DNA of 39,857 nucleotides. Origin: an uncultured Bacteroidota bacterium. GTDB lineage: Bacteria > Bacteroidota > Bacteroidia > Chitinophagales > Chitinophagaceae. Each line of letters starts with the position of its first letter. Positions within the stretch are counted from its first letter, which is position 1. The notes under the pieces were generated by a model that ran no database searches, was not told where the DNA came from, and saw only the letters and a program-made list of their open reading frames with translations. This document shows, piece by piece, positions 1-6,882 of the stretch. The stretch is taken from contig CAIVEH010000165.1 in NCBI GenBank assembly GCA_903904855.1, positions 1-39,857 on the forward strand, read 5' to 3'. The position numbers were made by a program, and so were the translations under genes.

Positions 1-39
1 GGTATAAAAAGGTATAAAAAGGTATAATTTAGGTATAAT
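1..39. repeat. short AT-rich tandem repeat
   Basis: Four consecutive units start with GGTATAA: two perfect copies of GGTATAAAAA, then two diverged copies. The array touches the left edge of the window, so its full length is unknown. No gene overlaps it. Confidence 0.75.
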
Positions 40-399
40 GTGGAATCTGGTTTAAAAGTGCAGATACTATTAAAATTTGCTATTTGTTTATGCCATAGTT
101 GATAAAATCTGTATTTATTGGTTATTATGACCCAAAGGTAAATAGGGTTTATGAAAATGGCAAATAAAGATATCCACAAAATGGGGTGGTGGTAAGGGGT
201 TGAGGGAGATTGAGTTAGGGTGGTTTTAGGGTGGGAAATGTGGTAAGAAATACTGTGAAGGATCAATTAGATTTAGTCGAGAAGAAATAGAATATTATTA
301 TTTGCGGTACGTGAGTTCCCCAAAAGAATGGGAAAGCCTCATGTCTGGCAGGGTGTATAAATTTTCTGCAGATTTATATATTGCTATGCATTAATATAG
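40..399. other. intergenic, with a G-run cluster at 183-235
   Basis: I see no credible gene in this 360-base stretch. Its one notable element is a run of G tracts on the plus strand (GGGG at 183-186, GGGG near 196, then GGG tracts to 235) with short spacers, which could form a G-quadruplex. It lies downstream of the minus-strand VOC gene. No terminator hairpin with a T-run was recognised. Confidence 0.5.
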
Positions 400-903
400 C
401 TACTTCGTAATGCCTGTTTCACTACCCTTATAATCATCATTAGGTTCCCAAAGCTCTATTTTATTATTCTCCAGATCCATGATGTGTATGAATTTTCCGT
501 ATTCAACTGTTTCCATAGTATCTGTTATCACGACTCCATCCTTTCGCAATTGTGCTATAAGGTCTACGAGATTTTCCACACGGTAGTTGATCATAAAATC
601 TTTGGTGGATGGTGAGAAATAAGTTGTCTTTTCGCTGAAAGGGCTCCATTGAGTGACCCCTTTTTTGGTGCTGTCGCGTGCCAGCCGCCATTCAAACAGT
701 GTGCCATATTGATCTGTATTCAGCCCGAGGTTTTTGGCATACCATTCTTTTAATTTTTTGGTATCCTTGCATTTGAAGAATATGCCGCCAAGGCCTGTAA
801 CTCTTCCGGATGAAGGCGCTTTAGGTGGTGCAGTGATTTTGCAAAACGCATATCCCATTCCGAAGGATGCAAGAATGACAAGCACAAAGATTATTTTTTT
901 CAT
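400..903 (-). CDS. membrane-anchored or secreted VOC-family (glyoxalase-like) protein
   Basis: A 167-residue protein. Residues 1-23 are a hydrophobic N-terminus after MKK that looks like an uncleaved anchor or signal peptide. The rest is a vicinal-oxygen-chelate domain: GGIFFKCKDTKKLKEWYAKN, then a GTLFEWR strand, and a closing MDLENNKIELWEP strand typical of the glyoxalase/bleomycin-resistance fold. The final E of IELWEP is the usual metal-ligand position. VOC proteins catalyse metal-dependent reactions or bind small molecules; the substrate here cannot be told. An export signal on a VOC protein is less common and suggests a periplasmic role. It is a single gene with no operon partner on its strand. 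Confidence 0.8.
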   Translation of the reverse strand: MKKIIFVLVILASFGMGYAFCKITAPPKAPSSGRVTGLGGIFFKCKDTKKLKEWYAKNLGLNTDQYGTLFEWRLARDSTKKGVTQWSPFSEKTTYFSPSTKDFMINYRVENLVDLIAQLRKDGVVITDTMETVEYGKFIHIMDLENNKIELWEPNDDYKGSETGITK

Positions 904-925
904 GACGGCTAATGTTGGTTATCCG

Positions 926-949
926 CAATGATAATTAAAATAATCATTG
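926..949. promoter_or_regulatory. AT-rich dyad upstream of the VOC gene
   Basis: CAATGAT and ATCATTG form perfect 7-bp arms around an AT-rich centre, about 25 bases upstream of the VOC start codon on the minus strand. Composition and length resemble Fur-type boxes (ATAATGATAATC-like), but the match is not exact. It may be an operator; that is inference. Confidence 0.35.
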
Positions 950-1113
950 TTTGTATTGCCATTCGACTTGAAGCAACCAACTAAAGAAACTAAACCACCT
1001 GGTTATAGTAAACTCAAGTTTGCAGAATATGCGCCTCAGGAAGAGCCCCGGATCAATTTATGGCATACAATGTGTTCCTGATGGTAGAGATAGCTAAATG
1101 CAGTATTCAGCAT

Positions 1114-1491
1114 TCAGGATGTGGCAAGCAGTTTCCTGGCTTTTTTGAGCTTTACTGCTCTTACTATCAGCGTAACTATGAGCATGATCCAACCAATGGG
1201 GTAGGGCATAATCAATAAGCTCCACCACCACGACAATGGGGGAAAGCCACCCAGTGAAGAAAAGTAAAAAAGAAAGAATACACCTACCACCATCATTATT
1301 GATGTTGTTAAGAATAGTTTCCAATATTTTTCCTTTGTGGCATATGTGGATATAGCTAATAATAATCCTCCCGCCATTAGTACTACGGAGCCTTCCATTG
1401 GGTCAAGGATGCCTGCTATAGAAGCTATTACACCGATGATATAAACTATTCGTGTCCATTTTGGATTTGCATTTTTTGACTTGTTTTCCAT
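1114..1491 (-). CDS. small integral membrane protein, unknown function
   Basis: 125 residues from the ATG at 1491, chosen over an upstream in-frame start at 1527 because a clear purine-rich ribosome site (AGGTGAG) sits a few bases before it and a -7-type box (TATCTTTG on the minus strand) lies at 1525-1532, which would leave the upstream start without a leader. Four hydrophobic segments can be seen (IVYIIGVIASIAGIL, VVLMAGGLLLAIS, LFLTTSIMMVVGVFFLFYF, LIMPYPIGWIMLIVTLIV), with a basic C-terminus. I do not recognise the family. The promoter region carries two Crp/Fnr-like dyads, and the next gene upstream encodes a Crp/Fnr regulator, so regulation by that protein is plausible. Confidence 0.7.
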   Translation of the reverse strand: MENKSKNANPKWTRIVYIIGVIASIAGILDPMEGSVVLMAGGLLLAISTYATKEKYWKLFLTTSIMMVVGVFFLFYFSSLGGFPPLSWWWSLLIMPYPIGWIMLIVTLIVRAVKLKKARKLLATS

Positions 1492-1524
1492 ATTGTATCT
1501 CACCTTTTTTTGCAGTGAGTAACA

Positions 1525-1604
1525 CAAAGATATTTTTGGGAGGTAGCGATTTCAATGACAAATGTCAATAAAATAGCGAGTTGCGATTTGTTGATATTTG
1601 TCAA
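1525..1604 (-). promoter_or_regulatory. promoter with two Crp/Fnr-like dyads
   Basis: On the minus strand TATCTTTG (1525-1532) matches the Bacteroidota -7 consensus TAnnTTTG, with a TTG about 20 bases upstream (1553-1555). Directly upstream is the dyad TGACA-AA-TGTCA (1556-1567), centred near -41 if transcription begins around 1520. A second dyad, TTGATATTTGTCAA (1591-1604), resembles the FNR box TTGAT-N4-ATCAA with one mismatch. Confidence 0.5.
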
Positions 1605-1730
1605 GAAACAGGATAGTATCTATTAGTGATTTGTTTAGTGATTATAATAGAGACCTATCATGCAGCTATTAAACAGGCATGATATTAAGTATGCAATGAA
1701 GCAGGAGTTAGGTTTGAAATTTGAATTGCA

Positions 1731-2303
1731 TTATCTGCGGATTTTACTTCTGGTTCTGCTTAATGTTTCGGGTGTAATACCGAGATAGGATGCAATATAT
1801 TTTAAAGGTAATTTCTGGACCAATGATGGATAATTGTCGAGAAAATATGCATATCGTTCTTCTGCTGTGTGGTTGCGAATAAGGTATAAACGCTCCTCAC
1901 TTTTTACAAAGTAATTCTCGGTAATTACCCTGCCGATATGGTTTAATATAGGACACCTGAGATAAAGTTGCTGGAGGTCTTTATAGCTGATACGAGCCAA
2001 TACTGATGGCTGGAGTGTTTCGATAAAATGATAGCCAGGTTTGCGGGAATAAAAGCTGTAGGGTGAGTTAAGTATATCGTTTTCTTCACTGAACATAGCA
2101 CTTACTTCTTCATCGTCTTTGATATAAAAGACCCTTACAAGGCCAGACAGCATAAAGTAGGTATAATTACAGATTTCACCATCTTTTAGAAGCATATGGC
2201 GCCTGGGTACTTCAATAATTTCAAAGTACTGATTAATTATGCTTTCAGTCTCTGCATCTAAGGGATGCACACTATTTAATAAACTGAGCAACTTTGTAAG
2301 CAT
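1731..2303 (-). CDS. Crp/Fnr-family transcriptional regulator
   Basis: 190 residues from ATG 2303; an in-frame ATG at 2348 is possible, but a TAAATTTTG box ends only a few bases before it, which would put that codon at the transcript start. The N-terminal part is a cyclic-nucleotide-binding-like beta barrel (MLLKDGEICNYTYFMLSGLV, then FYIKDDEEVSAMFSEEN). The C-terminus is a short winged helix-turn-helix (LPLKYIASYLGITPETLSRTRSKI). No cysteine cluster for an Fe-S centre is seen near the N-terminus, so it is not a classical Fnr; it resembles the many Bacteroidota Crp-like regulators that lack cAMP-contact residues. The ligand is unknown. A downstream gene on the same strand has Crp/Fnr-type dyads in its promoter. 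Confidence 0.85.
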   Translation of the reverse strand: MLTKLLSLLNSVHPLDAETESIINQYFEIIEVPRRHMLLKDGEICNYTYFMLSGLVRVFYIKDDEEVSAMFSEENDILNSPYSFYSRKPGYHFIETLQPSVLARISYKDLQQLYLRCPILNHIGRVITENYFVKSEERLYLIRNHTAEERYAYFLDNYPSLVQKLPLKYIASYLGITPETLSRTRSKIRR

Positions 2304-2461
2304 AGATCTAAGCAGTTTGTGATGAAAATTCCGGTATTTACATGGCAAAATTTATGATAATGGTCAGTCTAATAATATCAGGATTCTGCCTATAGTCGGT
2401 TTCAGTATGCAATTATAATAAGTTCTAATTATTGCCGAAAGGAATTTTAAAAACAAACCTG

Positions 2462-2523
2462 TGAATTATGTAACACACTATTAAAGTTGTGTAACGATTA
2501 TTGGAAATAAAGAGTAAACTTTG
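2462..2523 (+). promoter_or_regulatory. regulon promoter A (21-bp direct repeat plus -7 box)
   Basis: Half-sites ATGTAAC (2468-2474) and GTGTAAC (2489-2495) are 21 bp apart. The first is preceded by TGAATT and the second by GTT, as at the other sites. The -7-like box AAACTTTG is at 2516-2523. Spacing from the second TGTAA to TTTG is 25 bases here and 26 at the other eight sites. It drives the AraC-type regulator and probably the kinase operon, which suggests autoregulation. Confidence 0.75.
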
Positions 2524-2549
2524 CTTTGTTTATCCAAAAAAATAATTTA

Positions 2550-3116
2550 TTGAAAATATTTATTAAATTCATGGTGAGCGCCCGATGTAAATCGGTGGTG
2601 AAAGAAGAGCTTAAAAAACTCGGGCTGCACTTTATTCTTGTGGAACTAGGTGAAGCGGAAATCATGGAGGACCTTACTGATGAGCAACGGTCCGGTCTCA
2701 GGGCTGCTTTACTCAGTTCCGGTCTTGAACTGATGGATGATAAAAGGGCCATACTTATTGAACGGATAAAGACCACCATAATTGAAATGGTGCACCATTC
2801 GGATGGAGAGAGCAATGTGAATTTTTCGGATTTTCTGAGTAAAAAACTGGAACATAATTATACCTATATGGCCAACCTTTTCTCGGAAGTACAGGGTACA
2901 ACTATTGAGCAGTTTATGATCTCTCATAAGGTGGAAAGAATCAAAGAGCTTATTATGTATGACGAACTGAACATAACTGAAATTGCCTGGAAGATGAACT
3001 ACAGCAGTGTAGCCCACCTCTCCAATCAGTTTAAAAAAGTAACCGGGCTTACTCCTACGCATTTTAATCAACTAAAGGATAAAAGACGGACTCCCATTGA
3101 AGAAGTGGGAAATTAG
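2550..3116 (+). CDS. AraC-family regulator with degenerate HMA-like N-terminal domain
   Basis: 188 residues from the TTG at 2550 (reading MKIFIKFMVSARCK), which matches the usual N-terminus of this Bacteroidota family (MKxxIKNMVCxxC, from memory). A TTG at 2526 is too close to the -7 box; an ATG at 2571 would cut the first beta strand. Residues 1-70 look like a ferredoxin-like heavy-metal-associated fold, but the CxxC pair is SxxC here (Ser10, Cys13), so classical metal binding is doubtful. Residues about 85-180 form an AraC/HTH_18 DNA-binding domain (LFSEVQGTTIEQFMISHKVE, ITEIAWKMNYSSVAHLSNQF, VTGLTPTHF). It carries promoter A and precedes the kinase by 47 bases. AraC proteins classically bind 21-bp direct repeats, so it is the leading candidate regulator of the nine promoters here. 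That link is inferred. Confidence 0.88.
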   Translation: MKIFIKFMVSARCKSVVKEELKKLGLHFILVELGEAEIMEDLTDEQRSGLRAALLSSGLELMDDKRAILIERIKTTIIEMVHHSDGESNVNFSDFLSKKLEHNYTYMANLFSEVQGTTIEQFMISHKVERIKELIMYDELNITEIAWKMNYSSVAHLSNQFKKVTGLTPTHFNQLKDKRRTPIEEVGN

Positions 3117-3163
3117 AAACAATAACACAGGTCACCTGTAAATAGCAATATAAAAGCGGAAAA

Positions 3164-6100
3164 ATGGAAAGAACCAAGTCGCATGAACCTCAGTATGCCA
3201 GCAGTCTGATTGAAGCGAGTCCTGATCCATTATTTGTAATCAGCGCAGACGGCAAGATCATAGATATTAACCGTGCGGCAGTTGAAATTACAAGCCATAC
3301 TTTACAAAGTATCACTAACACAAATTTTTGCGATTATTTTACTGAACCTCAAAATGCATCCGGGCTATATAAGCTGGGATTAGTAGATGGGTTTGTAACA
3401 GGGCCTCTTACTCTGAGAGCTAAAGGTGGTGAATTGATTGATTTAACATTCAACGGGTCTGTTTACAAAGATAGCAGTGGTAATGTTATCGGTGTTGTTT
3501 TTGTAGCAAGAGGTATAAGCATTGCCAGTAAGCAACTCAGGTTTCAGAATGATGAAAAAGAAAAAAGGGCAGCTGAACTGATTATTGCCAATAAGGAGCT
3601 CGCGTTTCAGAATGATGAAAAGGAAAAAAGGGCCAATGAACTGATCATTGCCAACAAAGAGCTTGCTTTTCAGAACGGGGAAAAGGAAAAACGTGCTGAT
3701 GAACTGATCATTGCCAACAAGGAACTTGCATTTCAGAACGGGGAAAAGGAAAAACGTGCAGCTGAACTGATCATTGCCAATAAGGAGCTTGCATTTCAGA
3801 ATGATGTAAAAGAAAAGCGGGCCGCTGAGAAAGAAAAGCGTGCAGCTGAACTGATAATCGCAAATACAGAACTCGCCTTTCAGAACGATGAGAAGGAAAA
3901 GCGCGCAGCCGAGCTGCATATCGCAAACAAAGAACTTGCCTTTCAAAATGATGAAAAGGAAAAACGCGCTGCGGAACTGATCATTGCCAATGAAGAACTG
4001 GCCTTTCAAAATACAGAAAAGGGAAAACGTGCCGATGAGTTAGTTATTGCCAATAAAGAACTTGCTTTTCAGAATGACGAAAAAGAGAAGCGTGCAGCGG
4101 AGTTATTTTTAGCTAACAAGGAACTTGTTTTTCAGACCGGGGAGAAGGAAAAGCGCGCTGCAGAACTGGTAATAGCAGATATAGAACTTGATTTTCAGAA
4201 CAAGGAAAAAGAGAAATGGGAAATCACCAATAAAGAACTGGAAGCATTTAATAATAAAGTGCAGCTGGCATCGCAATATTCAAGAAGCCTGATTGAGGCA
4301 AGTCTTGACCCATTGTTTACAATCAGCCCTGAAGGGAAAATAACCGATATGAATAATGCATCGGTAGTCATAACCGGGAAGACAAGGGAGGCATTGAAAG
4401 GGACTGATTTTTTTGATTACTTCACAGAACCCGATAAGGCAAGGGAAGGATATAAGGAAGTATTTGCAAAGGGGTTTGTGGCAGATTATCCGCTGACAAT
4501 AAGAGACCACAAGCTAACGGATGTCTTGTTTAATGGTTCAGTTTATAAAGACGGACAGGGAAAAGTGCAGGGAATAGTAGTTGTTGCCAGGGATATAACA
4601 GACCAGAAAAGGATTGAAAAAGAACTGACAGAGGCAATTGTTATTGCAGAGATGGCTACCAAATTTGCCGAGGACGCAAAAATCAAGGCAGAGGCAGCAA
4701 CTCACCTTGCTGAAGATTCAGTAAAATCAAAGCAGCAGTTCCTGTCGAATATGAGCCATGAGATAAGGACCCCTATGAATGCCATTATCGGTTTTACAAA
4801 AGTGGTACTGAAAACAGACCTTACCGCCAAACAAAGAGAATACCTCACAGCGATAAAAATAAGTGGCGATGCGTTGATTGTACTGATCAATGATATTCTG
4901 GACCTGGCAAAAGTAGACGCCGGGAAAATGACTTTTGAAAAGGTGCCGTTCAAGATGGCATTATCTCTGGCAGCTATGCTGCATATGTTTGAAACAAAGA
5001 TTCAGGAAAAGAACCTGGAGCTAATAAAAGTGTATGATAACCGGATACCTGAAATTCTGGTTGGAGACCCTGTAAGGTTGCACCAGATTATACTGAACCT
5101 GGTAAGTAATGCAGTAAAATTTACCGCACAGGGTAGTATAACAGTAAAGGTGACTATGCTCGCAGAAACAGATGATAAAGTAACCATTGAATTTGCAATT
5201 GCAGATACGGGCATCGGGATACCTGAAAATAAAATCGGGAGGATTTTTGATAATTTTCAGCAGGCATCAAGCGGCACATCAAGACTGTATGGTGGGACGG
5301 GTTTGGGGCTTGCAATAGTGAAACAGCTGGTAGAGCCACAGGGTGGGACCATTAAAGTTACAAGTGAAATTGATAAAGGCTCTACATTCAGTTTTATTCT
5401 GCCTTTTGAAAAAACAAAAGCAGATGCTATACCCATTTCTGAGATTATAGAACTGGATACCGATATAAAAAATATTAAGGTGCTGGTGGTTGAAGATATA
5501 GCGCTCAATCAGTTGCTGATGAAAACGCTGCTGGATGATTATGGATTTGACCGGGATATAGCAGGCAATGGCAGAATTGCCGTTGAAAAAATGCAGGCTA
5601 ATTCGTATGATATTGTATTGATGGACCTGCAAATGCCCGAAATGAATGGTTTTGAGGCAACTGATTATATCCGCAATCAAATGCACTCTAAAATACCTAT
5701 TATTGCACTAACGGCAGATGTAACCACTGTTGATCTGGCAAAATGTAAGGCAGTTGGTATGAATGACTATATAGCAAAGCCGGTAGATGAAAAACTGCTT
5801 TACAGCAAAATAGTAAGCCTTGTAAAGAAACAAGTGGCCGGAATACTGTTACCGGTAAATAATGATGAAGGAAAAAGGTATAAAAGCATAGATCTTGATT
5901 ACTTAAATCACCGTACCAAATCAAACCCTGTGTTAATGAGTGAAATGATCTCTGTTTATCTGGAACAGACACCACCATTAATAAAAGCTATTAAACAAAG
6001 TATGGAGGAAAGAGATTGGGAAAAACTGAGCTCTGCAATACATAAAATAATTCCCTCATTCTCAATAATGGGAATAAGCCAGGACTTTGTTGCGATGGCT

Positions 6101-6241
6101 AAAAAAATACAGGAATATGCCCTGTCGCAGCAAGACACAGATGGAATACCCGAATTGATATTAAAGATAGAAGGGGTTTGCGAACTTGCCTATAAAGAAT
6201 TGCAGGAGGAATTAATAAACATTAAAAGTACCGGACAATGA
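3164..6241 (+). CDS. PAS-PAS hybrid histidine kinase with coiled-coil repeats, REC and HPt domains
   Basis: 1025 residues, no transmembrane segment seen, so probably cytosolic. Order: PAS (about 11-125); ten 21-residue coiled-coil repeats (127-343) plus a degenerate eleventh; a second PAS (about 372-480) closely similar to the first; HisKA with the SHEIRTP box, phospho-His532; HATPase with N box (ILNLVSNAVKF), DTGIGI and GGTGLGL; receiver (about 770-885) with phospho-Asp821 (LMDLQMPEMNG); and an HPt-like domain with His960 in AIHKIIPSFSIMG. All phosphorelay residues are present. It starts 47 bases after the AraC gene and overlaps the response-regulator gene by 4 bases (ATGA), so the three are probably one operon. 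The ligand of the PAS domains is unknown. Confidence 0.93.
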   Translation: MERTKSHEPQYASSLIEASPDPLFVISADGKIIDINRAAVEITSHTLQSITNTNFCDYFTEPQNASGLYKLGLVDGFVTGPLTLRAKGGELIDLTFNGSVYKDSSGNVIGVVFVARGISIASKQLRFQNDEKEKRAAELIIANKELAFQNDEKEKRANELIIANKELAFQNGEKEKRADELIIANKELAFQNGEKEKRAAELIIANKELAFQNDVKEKRAAEKEKRAAELIIANTELAFQNDEKEKRAAELHIANKELAFQNDEKEKRAAELIIANEELAFQNTEKGKRADELVIANKELAFQNDEKEKRAAELFLANKELVFQTGEKEKRAAELVIADIELDFQNKEKEKWEITNKELEAFNNKVQLASQYSRSLIEASLDPLFTISPEGKITDMNNASVVITGKTREALKGTDFFDYFTEPDKAREGYKEVFAKGFVADYPLTIRDHKLTDVLFNGSVYKDGQGKVQGIVVVARDITDQKRIEKELTEAIVIAEMATKFAEDAKIKAEAATHLAEDSVKSKQQFLSNMSHEIRTPMNAIIGFTKVVLKTDLTAKQREYLTAIKISGDALIVLINDILDLAKVDAGKMTFEKVPFKMALSLAAMLHMFETKIQEKNLELIKVYDNRIPEILVGDPVRLHQIILNLVSNAVKFTAQGSITVKVTMLAETDDKVTIEFAIADTGIGIPENKIGRIFDNFQQASSGTSRLYGGTGLGLAIVKQLVEPQGGTIKVTSEIDKGSTFSFILPFEKTKADAIPISEIIELDTDIKNIKVLVVEDIALNQLLMKTLLDDYGFDRDIAGNGRIAVEKMQANSYDIVLMDLQMPEMNGFEATDYIRNQMHSKIPIIALTADVTTVDLAKCKAVGMNDYIAKPVDEKLLYSKIVSLVKKQVAGILLPVNNDEGKRYKSIDLDYLNHRTKSNPVLMSEMISVYLEQTPPLIKAIKQSMEERDWEKLSSAIHKIIPSFSIMGISQDFVAMAKKIQEYALSQQDTDGIPELILKIEGVCELAYKELQEELINIKSTGQ
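3542..4192 (+). repeat. ten 63-bp tandem repeats encoding a coiled coil in the kinase
   Basis: Each unit reads approximately FQNDEKEKRAAELIIANKEL plus one residue, 21 residues being three heptads. Unit 5 carries an extra 7 residues (21 bp), one whole heptad, so the coiled-coil register is kept. A degenerate eleventh unit starts at 4193. Units differ at synonymous sites, so the array is not freshly amplified, but such arrays commonly vary in copy number. Confidence 0.95.
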
Positions 6242-6669
6242 AAAACGAGAAGATAAAATTATATCTTGTAGATGACGATGCATTATTCTTGAAATTGCTT
6301 GAGTTGGAATTTCTTGAAAATGCAGATTTTAATATTGAAACCTTTGCTACAGGAGAACTTTGCCTGGAGCATCTCTCAGGATGTCCTGATGTAATAATCC
6401 TGGACTATCATCTGGATGGTATAGATAAGACGGCAATGAAAGGAATAGACACACTTGACAGAATAAAAAAGTTTAATCCTGATATACCTGTTATCATGCT
6501 ATCATCGCAGGACAAAATAGATGTGGCAATTAACTGTATGCACCACCGTGCTTTCGACTATGTAGTAAAAAGCGAAACAGCTTTTGTGCGTCTGCAAAAA
6601 ATCATCACTACAATTTTCAAGTATAAAAAAATGGAAAAGGAACTGAGCTGGTATATGGACAGGATGTGA
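6238..6669 (+). CDS. single-domain response regulator (CheY-like)
   Basis: 143 residues, one receiver domain and no output domain. The acidic patch is at Asp12-Asp14 (LVDDD), the phospho-acceptor is Asp56 (VIILDYHLDG), the switch Ser is in IMLSS, and the conserved Lys is in DYVVKSE. Its start codon overlaps the kinase stop (ATGA), implying translational coupling. It is probably an intermediate in a phosphorelay with the kinase's REC and HPt domains, or acts by protein-protein contact. A good terminator follows it. Confidence 0.92.
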   Translation: MKNEKIKLYLVDDDALFLKLLELEFLENADFNIETFATGELCLEHLSGCPDVIILDYHLDGIDKTAMKGIDTLDRIKKFNPDIPVIMLSSQDKIDVAINCMHHRAFDYVVKSETAFVRLQKIITTIFKYKKMEKELSWYMDRM

Positions 6670-6717
6670 TTAATATCTTTTGGTTGAAATTATTGCTCAG
6701 ATAGTCATTCTGGAAAA

Positions 6718-6750
6718 AAGAGTGTTGCTTACCATGCAGCACTCTTTTTT
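6718..6750 (+). terminator. Rho-independent terminator after the kinase/response-regulator operon
   Basis: Stem AAGAGTGTTGC (6718-6728) pairs with GCAGCACTCTT (6736-6746) with one G-T wobble and a 7-base loop, followed by a T-run to 6750. Confidence 0.9.
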
Positions 6751-6781
6751 ATTTGCCTAAACTTGTAAGTCTTGCAAGGTG

Positions 6782-6868
6782 TGAATCATGTAATTCTTAG
6801 CCAATGTTGTGTAATGGTTAAGGGAATTGCTGCCGGTACCTTTGTGGCCTGTGGAAATTATTTCGCAG
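6782..6868 (+). promoter_or_regulatory. regulon promoter B with start-site dyad
   Basis: TGAATC-ATGTAAT (ATGTAA at 6788) and GTT-GTGTAAT (GTGTAA at 6809) are 21 bp apart. TACCTTTG (6837-6844) is an exact TAnnTTTG -7 box, 26 bases after the second TGTAA. An imperfect dyad (CTGTGGAAA / TTTCGCAG, 6849-6868) lies at the predicted transcript start. It sits inside the longest open frame of the adhesin, and so decides that gene's start. Confidence 0.75.
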
Positions 6869-6882
6869 CTAATACGGAACAA

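Noticed and set aside
3129-3139. CAGGT-C-ACCTG palindrome between the AraC and kinase genes
   Set aside because: Short, no T-run and no promoter-like box next to it; it could be chance.
3542-4252. CRISPR-like regular repeats
   Set aside because: The 63-bp units are in frame, encode a coiled coil, and have no unique spacers.
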